Below, piece by piece: positions 46,915-58,150 of a stretch of DNA of 64,000 nt. The DNA is from Gossypium raimondii. Taxonomy: Eukaryota; Streptophyta; Magnoliopsida; Malvales; Malvaceae. Made by a program: the position numbers and the translations under genes. The notes beneath the pieces were generated by a model. It worked only from the letters and a program-made list of their open reading frames with translations, searched no databases and was not told the DNA's origin. The stretch's first letter is position 1, and each line of letters opens with the position of its first letter. Location of the stretch: NCBI RefSeq assembly GCF_025698545.1, contig NC_068575.1:58909980-58973979 (forward strand), read 5' to 3'.

Positions 46915-48515
46915 ATGGCTAGTGGGGGAGGGTATGGTGATCCAAACCAGAAGATTGACTACGTTTTCAAGGTAGTTTTAATCGGTGATTCTGCGGTGGG
47001 TAAGTCTCAGATTCTTGCTCGGTTTGCTAGAAATGAGTTCAGTTTAGATTCCAAGGCTACCATTGGAGTTGAGTTTCAGACTAGAACTCTTGTTATTGAA
47101 CATAAGAGTGTCAAAGCTCAGATCTGGGATACTGCTGGTCAAGAACGGTACTTTTTCTTTTCCTACGCAAATATAATTGTTTTCTCTTGCTGTTTTTGGT
47201 GAAATATTTCTGGGTTTTTCATTTTATGTGCATGTTCCCCTTCTTTCCCCTTCTTAGACCTGTAGTTTGTAGATGGAATTATAAGCTTGCGTAAGAAGAA
47301 AACTGTTTGAAACTGAAAACCCAAGTCACTGTGGAATGGCAAGACATGGTTCAGTTAGGTAACATGATTGTGTTTAGCTGTTTTGATTATTGGGTGTTGA
47401 AAGGTTCGATCATAGGATTGGATGTTTGATGGATGAACTGTATATATAGTTCCTCTTGATCTTTATTGATTGCTTTTAACTTGATGAACTTGATAAAAAT
47501 ATACAAGCTGCTTAGATGAGTATGAGCCAGGTCCTTAGTTGAATCTTGTGACGGTGTCATTTTTTCTATTTTAGATCGTACTCTATTAGATTCTCGATCT
47601 CATAGCATTATCATTGAATCTCAGCCTCCATGTCGAAAATTTGTGCTTGTGGTAGTGTGTGTTTAAGTAAGCAATGCCATGTTGAAAACCTGGGCTGCGG
47701 TCTCTATGATCCCTATTAAATTTGAGCAGGCCATGTTCGTAAACCAGATATATATGCTCTATATGGAACTCGAACCATTTTACCTTAATAAAATAAATTG
47801 TCAATGTTGATCTACTGCCTGGGTTTGGTTAGGGTTTTATCATGTAACCAGATGGTAATGGTTAAACCGTTGAATCTGCTTCTTGACAATAAGGTTTATA
47901 ACTGGTTTTCGTACAGTCTAACCTGCCGTTTAGGGTTCTTGCTATTTGGTTATAGCGGTTCTTTTGACATGTCATTTTGTGTCTGGATATACAAATCTAG
48001 TGATCTAGCTCGGCTAATTCTTTATAAGCGGTTGGCAATTTTATTTCTTCTCTTCTGTTGTATTGAATAGATACAGAGCTGTTACGAGCGCATACTATAG
48101 GGGTGCTGTTGGGGCAATGCTGGTTTATGATATATCGAAACGCCAGACCTTCGATCACATTCCACGTTGGCTTGAAGAGTTGCGTGGCCATGCTGACAAG
48201 AACATTGTTATCATTCTGATCGGGAACAAGAGTGACCTCGAAAACCAACGAGCAGTCTCAACGGAGGATGCAAAAGAATTTGCTCAAAAGGAAGGACTAT
48301 TTTTCTTGGAGACCTCAGCTCTGGAAGCTACTAATGTGGAGGTTGCCTTCTTAACCGTGCTCAACGAGATCTTCAACATTGTGAACAAGAAGAACCTAGT
48401 TGCTGCTGAGAATCAAGGGAACGACAACCCTGCTACACTAGCGGGCAAGAAGATCGTTGTTCCGGGTCCAGCTCAAGATATTCCAGCGAAGAACAACATG
48501 TGCTGTAGGTCATAA
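46915..48515 (+). CDS. RABA4A: RabA4-type small GTPase (Rab11 group)
   Basis: Two exons, 46915-47147 and 48071-48515, give 225 residues. All G motifs are intact: GDSAVGKS (24-31), switch I TIGVEF, WDTAGQE (Q76), NKSD (130-133) and ETSA (158-161). The hypervariable C-terminus ends NMCCRS, with two Cys (222, 223) for geranylgeranylation. RabA4 proteins mark trans-Golgi/secretory compartments and drive polarised secretion in root hairs and pollen tubes with PI4K partners. The intron interrupts the Arg codon after DTAGQE, as is common in plant Rab11 genes. N-terminus ([16 protein letters not shown]) and tail look closer to Arabidopsis RABA4a than to RABA4b, from memory, so the letter is tentative. 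Confidence 0.93.
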
Positions 48516-51250
48516 TTTAATCGGATTTGTCCAGTAATATCGATTCCTTTCTTCTTTCACATTCATGATAGCAATTTTTTTTGGTGTGGTATATCTATTT
48601 GTATATTTAACATTGCATTAGTTTAGTTTGCAAGAGAAGGCTAATTAATTGCATGTTTTGAGTTGGGAAAATAGAGAACCAAAATTTGAAGCAGAATTGT
48701 AAATTGCTTCAATGTTGTTTCTTAAAATTATATATTGGATCCATTTATCCTATTGAAGATCACTTTTGTCTTTGAAGTATTGTATCGAAGAGAGAAAAAA
48801 GAAATTGTTTTCAGATATACAATCCATATCTATCCTGGGGTTGTTCGACACCCGACCTGCTCGGACTGATTTGGGTTGGTTCCACTGTGATCAGAGGTAA
48901 AAATGGACTTCGTTAAATGGGCTGAAAGAAAAATAAACCGAAAGGCGTCAACCCATATTAAGGTTGATCCACGGCATTATGGACATTTTAACAAACACCT
49001 AACAAGCATCAAACCTCTTAGCAGCGACTCCGTCAAACTCTAGTGTATAATGGCCCATTTTTAAGTGCTGAATCGAGGTAGGTAAACGCCGAAACCTATT
49101 CAAAATCTTCTCACTCCACATCCATAGATACATTGATATAAGTTCTCAGCATCCTAGAAATATTTTTTTTTAAGGAGTTGAATGAAATTTTAATTTTTAA
49201 TAATTTATATTTTTATAATTTTTAAAGATTAAATTAAATTTTTATAATTTTAGAAGGGTCAAAGTGTAACTTTAGTTTTACTAATTTAAAATTTTTAAAA
49301 AATTTAAAAGGTCTAAATAGTAATTTTCTATTTTAGAGGGACGAAACCCCTACCAGCCCCCAGATTCATCTCTGTCAGCATGGGTTCTTTAATTTGAATA
49401 TAACCAGAGAAATCAATATGGTTTCTTTATATTATGGGTATTTATTCTATTAATGAATATATATTTGCAGATTGAGTCTTAACTCGATTGAAATTGATAT
49501 TATTGTCGAAGATAGAGAATGTAAATTGAGTGCGATGAAACACATTTATCCTCATATGTAAGGGTTAGAGGAAGATTATAGGTAGTTCTAGACATTATAT
49601 TAATAATTAACAGTGTATAAAATAATTATCTACTACACATGCGGACTCTTGCCTTTTATTATTTTTTATTTTTACCATTCATTTGTAGACAAATGCACTC
49701 TTGATTTGATGATAATAATAATAAAAATCTAACACTAAGATATTCTCTTTCATTTGTACCAATTTTATTTCTAGTTTGATTAGGAAAAATCAATCACTAA
49801 AATATGCCATGGGATATTCCTTTAATTTCCTTTAGAAATAATCTTTTACCCTTTTAATAAAATTTTAACAAAATTAAGTAGTAAAGTTTTAATTGTGATT
49901 CATTTTGAAGATAAGTGACATTATTAAGTGAAAATCCTCATCACACACTCTTAAAGCCCATCACACAAATTATATTAAAATTTAACATTTTTAGGATAGA
50001 AAACAGATGAATAGTTGTGGAATCCATAGGATATAATATTAAAATGGTAATTTATTATTAAAATATTGGAAATTTAAGTGGACAGCCATTCATATTCCTT
50101 TACTATCAATTCTATACTACTAATATATAAAATATGACATCTGTCCACTACACTGCTTTTTTTTATATATCTGCGGCATGTTCTGCACTCTGCGGTGCTT
50201 AACAAAAATATGCTAAATAAGTTTAAAATTTTAGTTTTTTTAAAAGTATTTTTAGTGTTTAATTATTTTAACCCATTTGATAACATAGTATTTTTTTTTC
50301 TTGGTGCTTAATTATAAATGTGTTAAAATCATTAATTAAAAATAAAAAATATTTTTAAAATACTAATTACAAATATTTAAATATTTAAAATATAGTTTAA
50401 ATATTCTAATTAAATTTTATAAATAATTAATATTTATTGCTTAAAATATTTAAAATTTATATTTTATATATTAAAATATTAACAAGTTATAATATTTTTT
50501 ATATTTTTATTAAAATATAATAATATTAACTAATTTAAATATTATTTAAATGCATATTTGTTACTTGATAATAACATGTCTAAAATAGACATTTTATTTC
50601 TCAAAAGACTTTTGACAAGAATGCTAAAATCCAAATTTTAAACCAAAATTTTCAAAAGTATTTCTCCAAAAGTATTTCTCCACAACACTTTTCAAAAGCA
50701 TTGCCAAACTAGCAATTTCAATTTTAATCCCTTGAGATTATATAAGAATAGTTATATTTAAATTTTGATCTTCATATTTAGTTAAAATTTGAGATTTAAT
50801 CTCTACACTTTAATTTTATAATGTCATTACTTAGTCTAAATATTTTTTCGATTCAAATACTAAGGTGATTTTTGAAGAATCGTTAACAACGTTAAAATTC
50901 TCTGTTAAATTTAAATCAATTATAATGTTATTTTTTGTTACATGGATACCGAATGAGTATTTTTTAATTTTTAAAATATCATACCAATAAATTTAACAAA
51001 AAAATGATGTTATGAAATGGACCTAAATTTTAAATTCAAAAGTAGATTGATTAAATTCATAAAATAAATAATTTTTTTGTAATTTATAATAAAAATAAAT
51101 AAATAACCCTCATTTCTCTAAGCAATTTCTGCTCAGATTTCATATTGATTTGAATTTAACCTTGGAATAATCTATATTTCCTATTGTATAAATAATCATA
51201 TAAAAATATTTTTTGAGTAGTTTCATTGTTTTAATTTGTTGGAAAAAAAT
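48516..51250. other. AT-rich intergenic stretch, no gene seen
   Basis: RabA4 3' flank followed by spacer. It includes the dispersed repeat fragment at 49166-49363 and a short direct repeat CAAAAGTATTTCTC near 50652. No gene recognised. Confidence 0.5.
49166..49363. repeat. Dispersed repeat fragment, inverted relative of 6455-6678
   Basis: Carries the complement-like pattern of the 6.5-kb repeat (AAAGTGTAACTTTAG, TTTTAGAGGGACGAAACCCC). Class unknown. Confidence 0.4.
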
Positions 51251-51286
51251 TGTGATTGTGATTGTGATTGTGATTGTGATTGTGAT
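51251..51286 (+). repeat. (TGTGAT)6 hexanucleotide microsatellite
   Basis: Six perfect TGTGAT units followed by TGAT. Confidence 0.95.
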
Positions 51287-51702
51287 TGATATAAAATGGG
51301 GGGAAAGAACATGGATCCTTTTTCCTCTGATTAAACTTTAAAAAAGGAGAAGAAAAGGATGCCCTCTTAACTTCTATAAGAAGTGGTCCATCTTTTTACT
51401 TTTACTTTGATTCAATGGTTGCACACTTTTACTGTATGTATCCCTTCTATTTTCTCCATTATTTTCCTTTCATGGATGAGTTTTCTCTTTATTTATTGAA
51501 ATTGCAATTCAAAGACAACCCCTTGCATTTCCTTTTTCTTCTTTTCATGTATTACAAATTAAAGTCAGCTTTTACTATACTAAATATTGTCAAATGGAGC
51601 CTAAAAACAATGGCTATTTATGTTTTTAAATAATTTTAAAAGAAGAGAGAAATGAAATATTAAAGTTTTTTTTAAGTGTAAATTGATTTTTAATGTAATT
51701 TT

Positions 51703-52301
51703 GTATGAAACAAAGACGCTATCATTATGTATTTTTTATTAATTATTTAATGTCATTTCAGTATCTTTTTTCATGCCATTGACACATATCTTGATTTTTT
51801 TTTTTACCTTGGAACTTGAATCCTCGATCCTAAACCTTGGATCCATGAATCAAGTTTTAAGGTCGAGGGTTCAGAATTCAAGGTCCAAGATCCAAGGTTT
51901 AGGGCCTGAAGTTTAAAGAAATGATTGTATGAAACTGTGATTCTACATCATCCTTATCCATTTTCAATAGGAGAATGACAAATAAGATTTTTCCTCTTAA
52001 TTTTTAACATTTTTAGTTGGATTTAAATTTGTTCAGCGGGAAAAAATTGAAAATCATAAGGAAAAATCTTATTTATCATTCTTCCATTGGAAAGGGATAT
52101 GGATGACGTGGAATCACAGTTTTATATAATCCCTTCTCTTGGGGTCCAAGTTCTCTATAGTTTAGGGTCGAAGGTCGAGGATTCAAGTTTAAAAAATTAC
52201 CAAAATTGTCAATGATATGAAAAAAAAAAACTAAAATAACATTAAATAATTAATAAGGGATATAAAAGGAGATGAACTCTTGATTTCATACCATCCTTTT
52301 C
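51703..52301. mobile_element. Foldback MITE-like element
   Basis: Left and right halves are inverted copies. GTATGAAA begins and TTTCATAC ends. Inside, TTATTAATTATTTAATG pairs with its complement, and AAATAAGATTTTTCC pairs with GGAAAAATCTTATTT around a centre near 52015. About 600 bp and non-coding. No clear target duplication seen. A half copy lies at 2101-2240. Confidence 0.65.
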
Positions 52302-52759
52302 GTTCGTATGTTAGAGTAAAAAGTTAATATGAAAATTCAAAAGTAAACTAATCCACTTATAGTTTCCCACTCAACTACTACATTGACATATTATCATATC
52401 CGCCCAGCAGTGTTTAGAGCTTTACAGCATTTAACAAAAACAAATTGTATCACTTATCTTTGTCTCTATTCAACTATTTTACTCTTTTTCTTTTTTTCTA
52501 ATGGCCATGACATTCATCATTCATCACACTTAATACAACCTTTTCTTTTTGGAATTTGGTCTACCAAAACACATTCTGCTCATTGAGATAAGCATTGAGA
52601 ATTTTAGGGAGTAATTAAAATTTTAGAAGCAGACATAACATTTAGTTTAATCTAATCCCCTTCATGCTAATGAAACATCATCCCCTGGAGAACAGTTACC
52701 CATAAGCCATGAAAATACAATGCACTGCCTTCGTCTGATTCGGAACATAATTTTCAAAC

Positions 52760-54875
52760 TCAAACTCGTAATGCACAAACAAAATCACCACTTGTTTCTA
52801 AATCATCGATGTCCGCATCACAATCAATGTCATCATCATCAAGATCCATGCTTCCACCAAGTAATTGACTACCAACTTTTGGACCATCACCACCCTTCCT
52901 TGCTTCATCTATTATAGACAATATTTCTTCAATACTCTGTGATTCTTCTTCATTTTCCATGTACCCATCTTCTCCTTCCATGAACTCTATTGGCAAGTTC
53001 TTTAGAAACCAGGGATGCTGCTTGATTTCTGGTATGCTTATTCTCTGCAATCAAAAGACAGATATGTATCTAATACGGGTATTTCAAAAATTCCTTTACA
53101 TGTCCGGATGTGAGTCAAATACCTTTTCGGGATCCGCTACGAAAATCCTCGACAGCAGATGTTTACACTCCTTGGAAACTCGAACGTAATCAGGAATTGA
53201 ATAGTGGACACTCAGAATCCGCTGTCATAATCCAATTATCATTTATTATTGTTGTTTTTTTTAATCCCAACATAATAAACTATCATATCTACTGTCTATA
53301 TGGAGCCAAAAAGGGCTGATATCAACCAACCTGAATTGTTTTTCTGAAATTTTTTGGATCTTCAGGATCTTCAAAAGGATAAGCCCCAACCAACATGACA
53401 TACAAAGTAACCCCACAAGACCAAACATCTGCAATCTAAATATTTCCAAAACGTCTCTAAGTTTTCATTCATATGAAGCTCTACTCAGCTCAACTCGGAA
53501 TAGTATGTCTTATAGACCAAAAAGTACAGAAACAGGGAATAAGAATTACCTTCCCATCATATTGTTTCCTAGACAAGACCTCTGGTGCAATGTAGGCTGG
53601 GGTTCCTACAGTAGATTTGGGTTGGGAATGAAACACACTTGACTGAAACATGCAGTACAAAGTTAATAATTTAATTTTTATAGCTATGTTGTTTGGACTC
53701 TTTGGTCGATGTTTGACATCCATGCTGAACACATTTTCAGGCATAGATATGGGAATATGACAGTCCAAGTGTATGGAAAAAAGTAAAAAAACTAAATAAG
53801 CCCGCGTCAAATATTATAGCATATCAAACACATACACTCAAGTCCAAGTAACATAGCTTTTATAGCAAGTATCAAGATTGATGCTGAATAATCAATAAAG
53901 GTTCATTGCCTTAGAGTAGCCAAAGTCGCATATTTTGAGTCTCGGCGCAGTGCTCCCATCTAACAGCGTATTTTCCAGCTTAAGATCTCTATGACAAATT
54001 TGCTGTATAAAAAGGGGTGAAAAATCTCGATTTAGATAAGATATGATAGGCAAAAAATGGAAAACTATTTTCAGAATTAGTATATATACCATTGCATGGC
54101 AATAACACACTCCTGATATCAGTTGCTGAAAGAAAAACCTTGCCTGACGCAGGAAAGCAAATAACAGTTAATGAAAAATGGAAAAGAATGAAATTCAATA
54201 TAAAAAACAGTAGTTAAATTCAATATATACCTCATCCTCACTAAATCTACCAGCATTGCATATCCTTTCAAAAAGTTCTCCTCCAGCTGCATATTCCATG
54301 ACTATGGCAAGATGGGTTGGTGTTAACAGTACCTGCAAAAAAAAAAAAAGAACAGAACAAAAGATGAATCGTTTTTAAGCCTGTTAAGTTCACACCAACT
54401 CTGGTTTTCTCTGGATGTTCAGTCATTCGATATTTAGAGTTATAGCAAGTAATGCAAAACGTGAAAGCAGTATATATGTATAGATATATACCTCTTTGAA
54501 TTTAATTATATTTGGATGCTTCAAAGACCTATGGTTCATAATCTCCCTCTGCACATGTTCATCTATCTGCATAGTCAAAGAAACCCTTGAAATCAATCCA
54601 TTGAGTCTAAACAAGAAAAAAGGAGCCCAATTTAGCCTATGAATAAAAAAAAAAAAAACTAACAGATACAAGATCATGAACATTAACCGTAGAAATCAGT
54701 ATAGTAAATATGAAATGGAAGGAAAAAGAAAAGAAAAGAAAATCCTAGTACGTACCTTGGGTCCTCTTTCAATATACTTGACAGCATAAAGGTCGCCACT
54801 CCATTTTTCCCTAACCAGCTTTGCAACACCAAAGTTCCCAGACCCAATATCTTTCAGTATCTCATAACGATCCAT
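52760..54875 (-). CDS. SNRK2: SnRK2 protein kinase, group 2 (SnRK2.7/2.8-like)
   Basis: Nine exons on the minus strand: 54875-54756, 54566-54492, 54332-54231, 54143-54090, 54002-53910, 53642-53550, 53435-53331, 53221-53123 and 53044-52760. They give 341 residues and match the nine-exon SnRK2 layout. Motifs: GSGNFG (11-16), K33, HRD (121-123), DFG (143-145) and the activation loop [12 protein letters not shown] with S158, which corresponds to SnRK2.6 Ser175. The tail is Asp-rich ([16 protein letters not shown]), the acidic C-terminal type, and ends GDFVCALRV. SnRK2s act in osmotic/ABA signalling, phosphorylating bZIPs and other targets; group 2 responds weakly to ABA. Intron 5 starts with GC rather than GT (53909-53908), at a conserved family exon boundary. 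It is divergent from the ABRE at 55200. Confidence 0.94.
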
Positions 54876-55199
54876 TTTTCCAAAACCAAATCCCAGGAAA
54901 ATCTATATATGACGTATAATATATTACGAATATATGTTCTATGTTGGGTTTTTCTTAAATTTGTTGATTTTGCTTATGTTTGATTTGGTTTGAAGGTTGA
55001 TGAAACTCGATCTTAAGGATATATATTGGAGAGGAGACGCTTAGAATCGGAGGATCTCCATGATTTGGAAGGCTTTTGAATTTCTGGTTTGAGTTTGTGG
55101 TATAGCTGACAGCAAAGGCGAAAAGGCCAATACGAAGTGGAGACTGTCAAAATGGTGTCAACTGCCAACGGCAGAGAGACAAAAGAAACGCAGGAAGTA

Positions 55200-55207
55200 C
55201 ACGTGGC
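55200..55207 (+). promoter_or_regulatory. ABRE-type CACGTGGC upstream of SnRK2
   Basis: CACGTGGC, the classical ABRE core, lies 325 bp upstream of the SnRK2 start codon (gene on minus strand). ABRE function works in either orientation. Inferred only. Confidence 0.45.
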
Positions 55208-56002
55208 GTATAGTTAGAGGTTGGAATTTGGAGCAGAAATAGAACAAGTTGCACACTAGACAACGACGTCGTTGCCTGCGCCTTTGTTTCCTTTTTTATT
55301 TTATTTTTGGTTTTTGTTTGGTTACCCTCCCCTGTAGGTTTCCTCCACTTACTCGCCTTGCTTCTTTTGCTAAACTACTTTCTTGTTATTTAAACACTAT
55401 AAATTTTTTAACATTAATTTCTTATGATATTTGTTTTTTTAATACAATGTCTAAAATTACTTATAATCTCTCTTCAACCTTTAAATAATAGGATAATGCA
55501 TTTCAATACACTCAAACCCACGTCTTTCTACACTGATAATAATATTTATACCAATTAAGTTAAAACTCAATCAACATTTAAACACTATAATTAATGTAAA
55601 TGATTTTATTTTAATAATTAAGAGAGGAGAATAGAATTGCTTAAGATCGAACCCTAACTCTCGTACCTACAACATAATACTTTTACTATTGAATCAAAAT
55701 GGTTCCCAATGCGAATGAATGAAAATTTGATATTCTTTGCAAAAATTAAAACTTTTGAGTATTTTAGTTCTAAGTCTTATTATGTTTAGGGTTTCACCGA
55801 GGGCAGATGAAGTTATTAAATCGGGAGAAAAAGTAATATCGTTATTGAGAAAAGTTTTGTTGAAATTTTTAACTTTACAAATTTCAAGTTATATTTTAAA
55901 ATTAAAATAAATAAATAAAATATGTAGTAAAATCTCAACCCTTTTGTTGACTTCAAAATTTTCATCACTAATGTACTAAATAAATACCCTACTGATTTTT
56001 AT
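55208..56002. other. SnRK2 upstream intergenic
   Basis: No gene recognised. A 79-codon frame at 55249-55488 is hydrophobic and unsupported. Confidence 0.5.
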
Positions 56003-56380
56003 AAGGACGAATCCACTTACACTGTAAAAATTAAAGTAGTTTTACACACTTCCATAATTATTTATATGATTAATATTTTAACGATCCAACCGTTATATTC
56101 TATGGTCTGCTTCATGTAAATCATGTATATCTAATTTGATGTAAGTTTAAAACTTCTAACTATTTGTTGTATGTAAAAAACAATTATTGAATATATATTA
56201 ATATATAGAGTATTTTAGATCAATTTGATAAGATATCGGATCGGTTCGAAAATTTACATGCATGGCAAGTACAATTATATTGATAAATTTAATGATTGGA
56301 TCATTAAAATATTAATCATATAATAGTTAGGAAAGTGTATAAAACTATAGTTTTTACAATGTGTAAGTGAATCCTTCCTC
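56003..56380. mobile_element. Foldback MITE with 9-bp target duplication (Mutator-like)
   Basis: 378 bp. Arms AATCCACTTACAC and GTGTAAGTGAATCC are near-perfect inverses, extending about 90 bp inward (TATATGATTAATATTTTAA pairs with its complement). GATTTTTAT occurs directly on both sides (55994-56002 and 56381-56389). The 9-bp duplication fits Mutator-like transposition. Non-coding. Confidence 0.8.
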
Positions 56381-56442
56381 GATTTTTATTGTTAAAGTTA
56401 AATGTTTTTACTGTAGGATTGATATAATTATGTTTCATAAGT

Positions 56443-57785
56443 TTAATTTAACATTCAGTATCTAACATGATACTTTTTACTAATTATTTGGTACTTAAAG
56501 TTTTTTTTTCAATTTGGTATCTAAACTTAACATTTTTCTTAATTTGATATCTAAACTTATTTAGTTCAATTTGGTACTTGAACTTGACACTTTTTCCTAA
56601 TTTAGAACCTAAAATTTTGTCTAATTATTATATCGATTAATCCAATATACTAGCAACTTTTTTTTTTTTGTGATGTAACAAAACAATCAATATAAGATCA
56701 TCATAAATGACATGAAATATCTTTTTACATTTTAAATTTTGAATTAGTTTAATATGTTTATTTTATTTTTATTTTTAATCTCACCTAATATTTTTTAATT
56801 TTAAGTTTTAAAACTCTTATTTTCTTCTTTTTCACACTAATGATTTTTTTTGTGAAATTAAGGATTTTGTGAAGACCAAATCATGCATTAAGCATGTAGT
56901 CTCTCTCGAATTATTTCTACCACTAACAATAAAGGTAATCGAACCTTATGAAAAGTGAAAATTTTAGCATATTATTTAGGAGAATAGAGGAAATTCTAAA
57001 TAAATGTAATCAATACTATCATTAAATCCCATATCATCTGCCATATGTCAAACATACATTAGCTATTTATGTCCTTTAACAAAAAAAAAAAAAAACACCA
57101 TTAGTGTTATGGAGTAGAGGTGTTCATGGGGCGGGCGGCCCGGCCCGGCCCGACAGCCCGCCCGAAATATGGGAGGGTTTGGGTAAAAATATAGGCCCAA
57201 AATATGGGCTTGGGCAAAAAAACGAGGCCCGATTAAAAAACGGGCCGGCACTCGGGCACCACTTTTTGGCCGGGCCCCCGCCCGAATAATAAATATTTTA
57301 TTTTTATTTTTAACTTTAAAATACTTTTAAAATACTTTTTTTTAATTTTTTTAATTTTAAATTTTTTTTAAAATACTTTTTTTAATTTTTTTAATTTTAA
57401 AATATTTTTAAAATACTTTTTTAATTTTATTTTAATTTTTAAAATAATTTTTGGTATTTATTTAAAAGGGCGGGCCGGGCAGGCCCCGGCTTATGAATTT
57501 TTTCCCGGGCCGGGCCTGGGCAAAATTCTAGGCCCATATTTCGGGCCAGGCCCGGGCCTAGGACCCGGGCCAAAATTTTTTGGGCCCGGCCCATGAACAC
57601 CTCTATTATGGAGTAATTTGTATAATATTTGACAAGTTTAGTATCGAATTTGAAAAAAAAAACTTAGGTACTAGATTAGAAAAATGTATCAAGTTCAAGT
57701 ATCAAAATTAGATAAAAAAAATTTAGGTACCAAATTAAAAAAAAGTGTCAAATTCAAGTACCAAATGTTATATTAAACCTATTTT
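56443..57785. repeat. Inverted-repeat element interrupted by a hAT MITE
   Basis: Left arm (56443-56640: AACATTCAGTATCTAAC, ATTTGGTACTTGAACTTGAC) is the inverse of the right arm (57640-57785: GTCAAATTCAAGTACCAAAT, ATATTAAACCTA). The hAT-like MITE at 57115-57605 sits between them with its own target duplication, so it inserted later. Outer limits are approximate. Confidence 0.6.
57115..57605. mobile_element. Complete GC-rich hAT-like MITE
   Basis: Terminal inverted repeats TAGAGGTGTTCATG and CATGAACACCTCTA. It is flanked by a perfect 8-bp duplication TTATGGAG (57107-57114 and 57606-57613). Subterminal arms are built of GGGCC/GGCCC motifs around an AT core. No transposase. A partial copy lies at 181-460. 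Familiar to me as an abundant cotton-lineage repeat. Confidence 0.88.
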
Positions 57786-58150
57786 ATACCATGGAGGTAC
57801 ATGTATTAGGAGTTAGATTGTATTTTGGCCTCTCTATTCAAAAAATAGGTAAATTAGTCATTGGACATTAGATCAAAGAGTAAACTAGTCCTTTTGTTAA
57901 AATTTCCATCTAATTCTGTTGTTTGAAATTAGTCCATACACGTCAACATGAGGTACACATGACATGCCAAGCATCACTATCTGGTTATTCTGTTAATCAC
58001 GTCAGTTTTTAACAGTCCAAAAAGGATGAAATTTTAAATAAAAAGACTGAATTACTTCTTAATCTAATGTATAAGGGTTAATTTGACTATTTTTTAAATA
58101 GAAAAAGTAAAATATAAGTTAACTCATCTTACAAAGGTACTTTCACTGTT
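57786..58150. mobile_element. Foldback MITE adjacent to the interrupted element
   Basis: Left half (GTATTTTGGCCTCTCTATTC, AAATTAGTCATTGGACATTA) is inverse to the right half (TAATGTATAAGGGTTAATTT, ATAGAAAAAGTAAAATA). About 365 bp and non-coding. The ends resemble TACCATGGAGGTAC and a degenerate complement. No certain target duplication. Confidence 0.65.
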
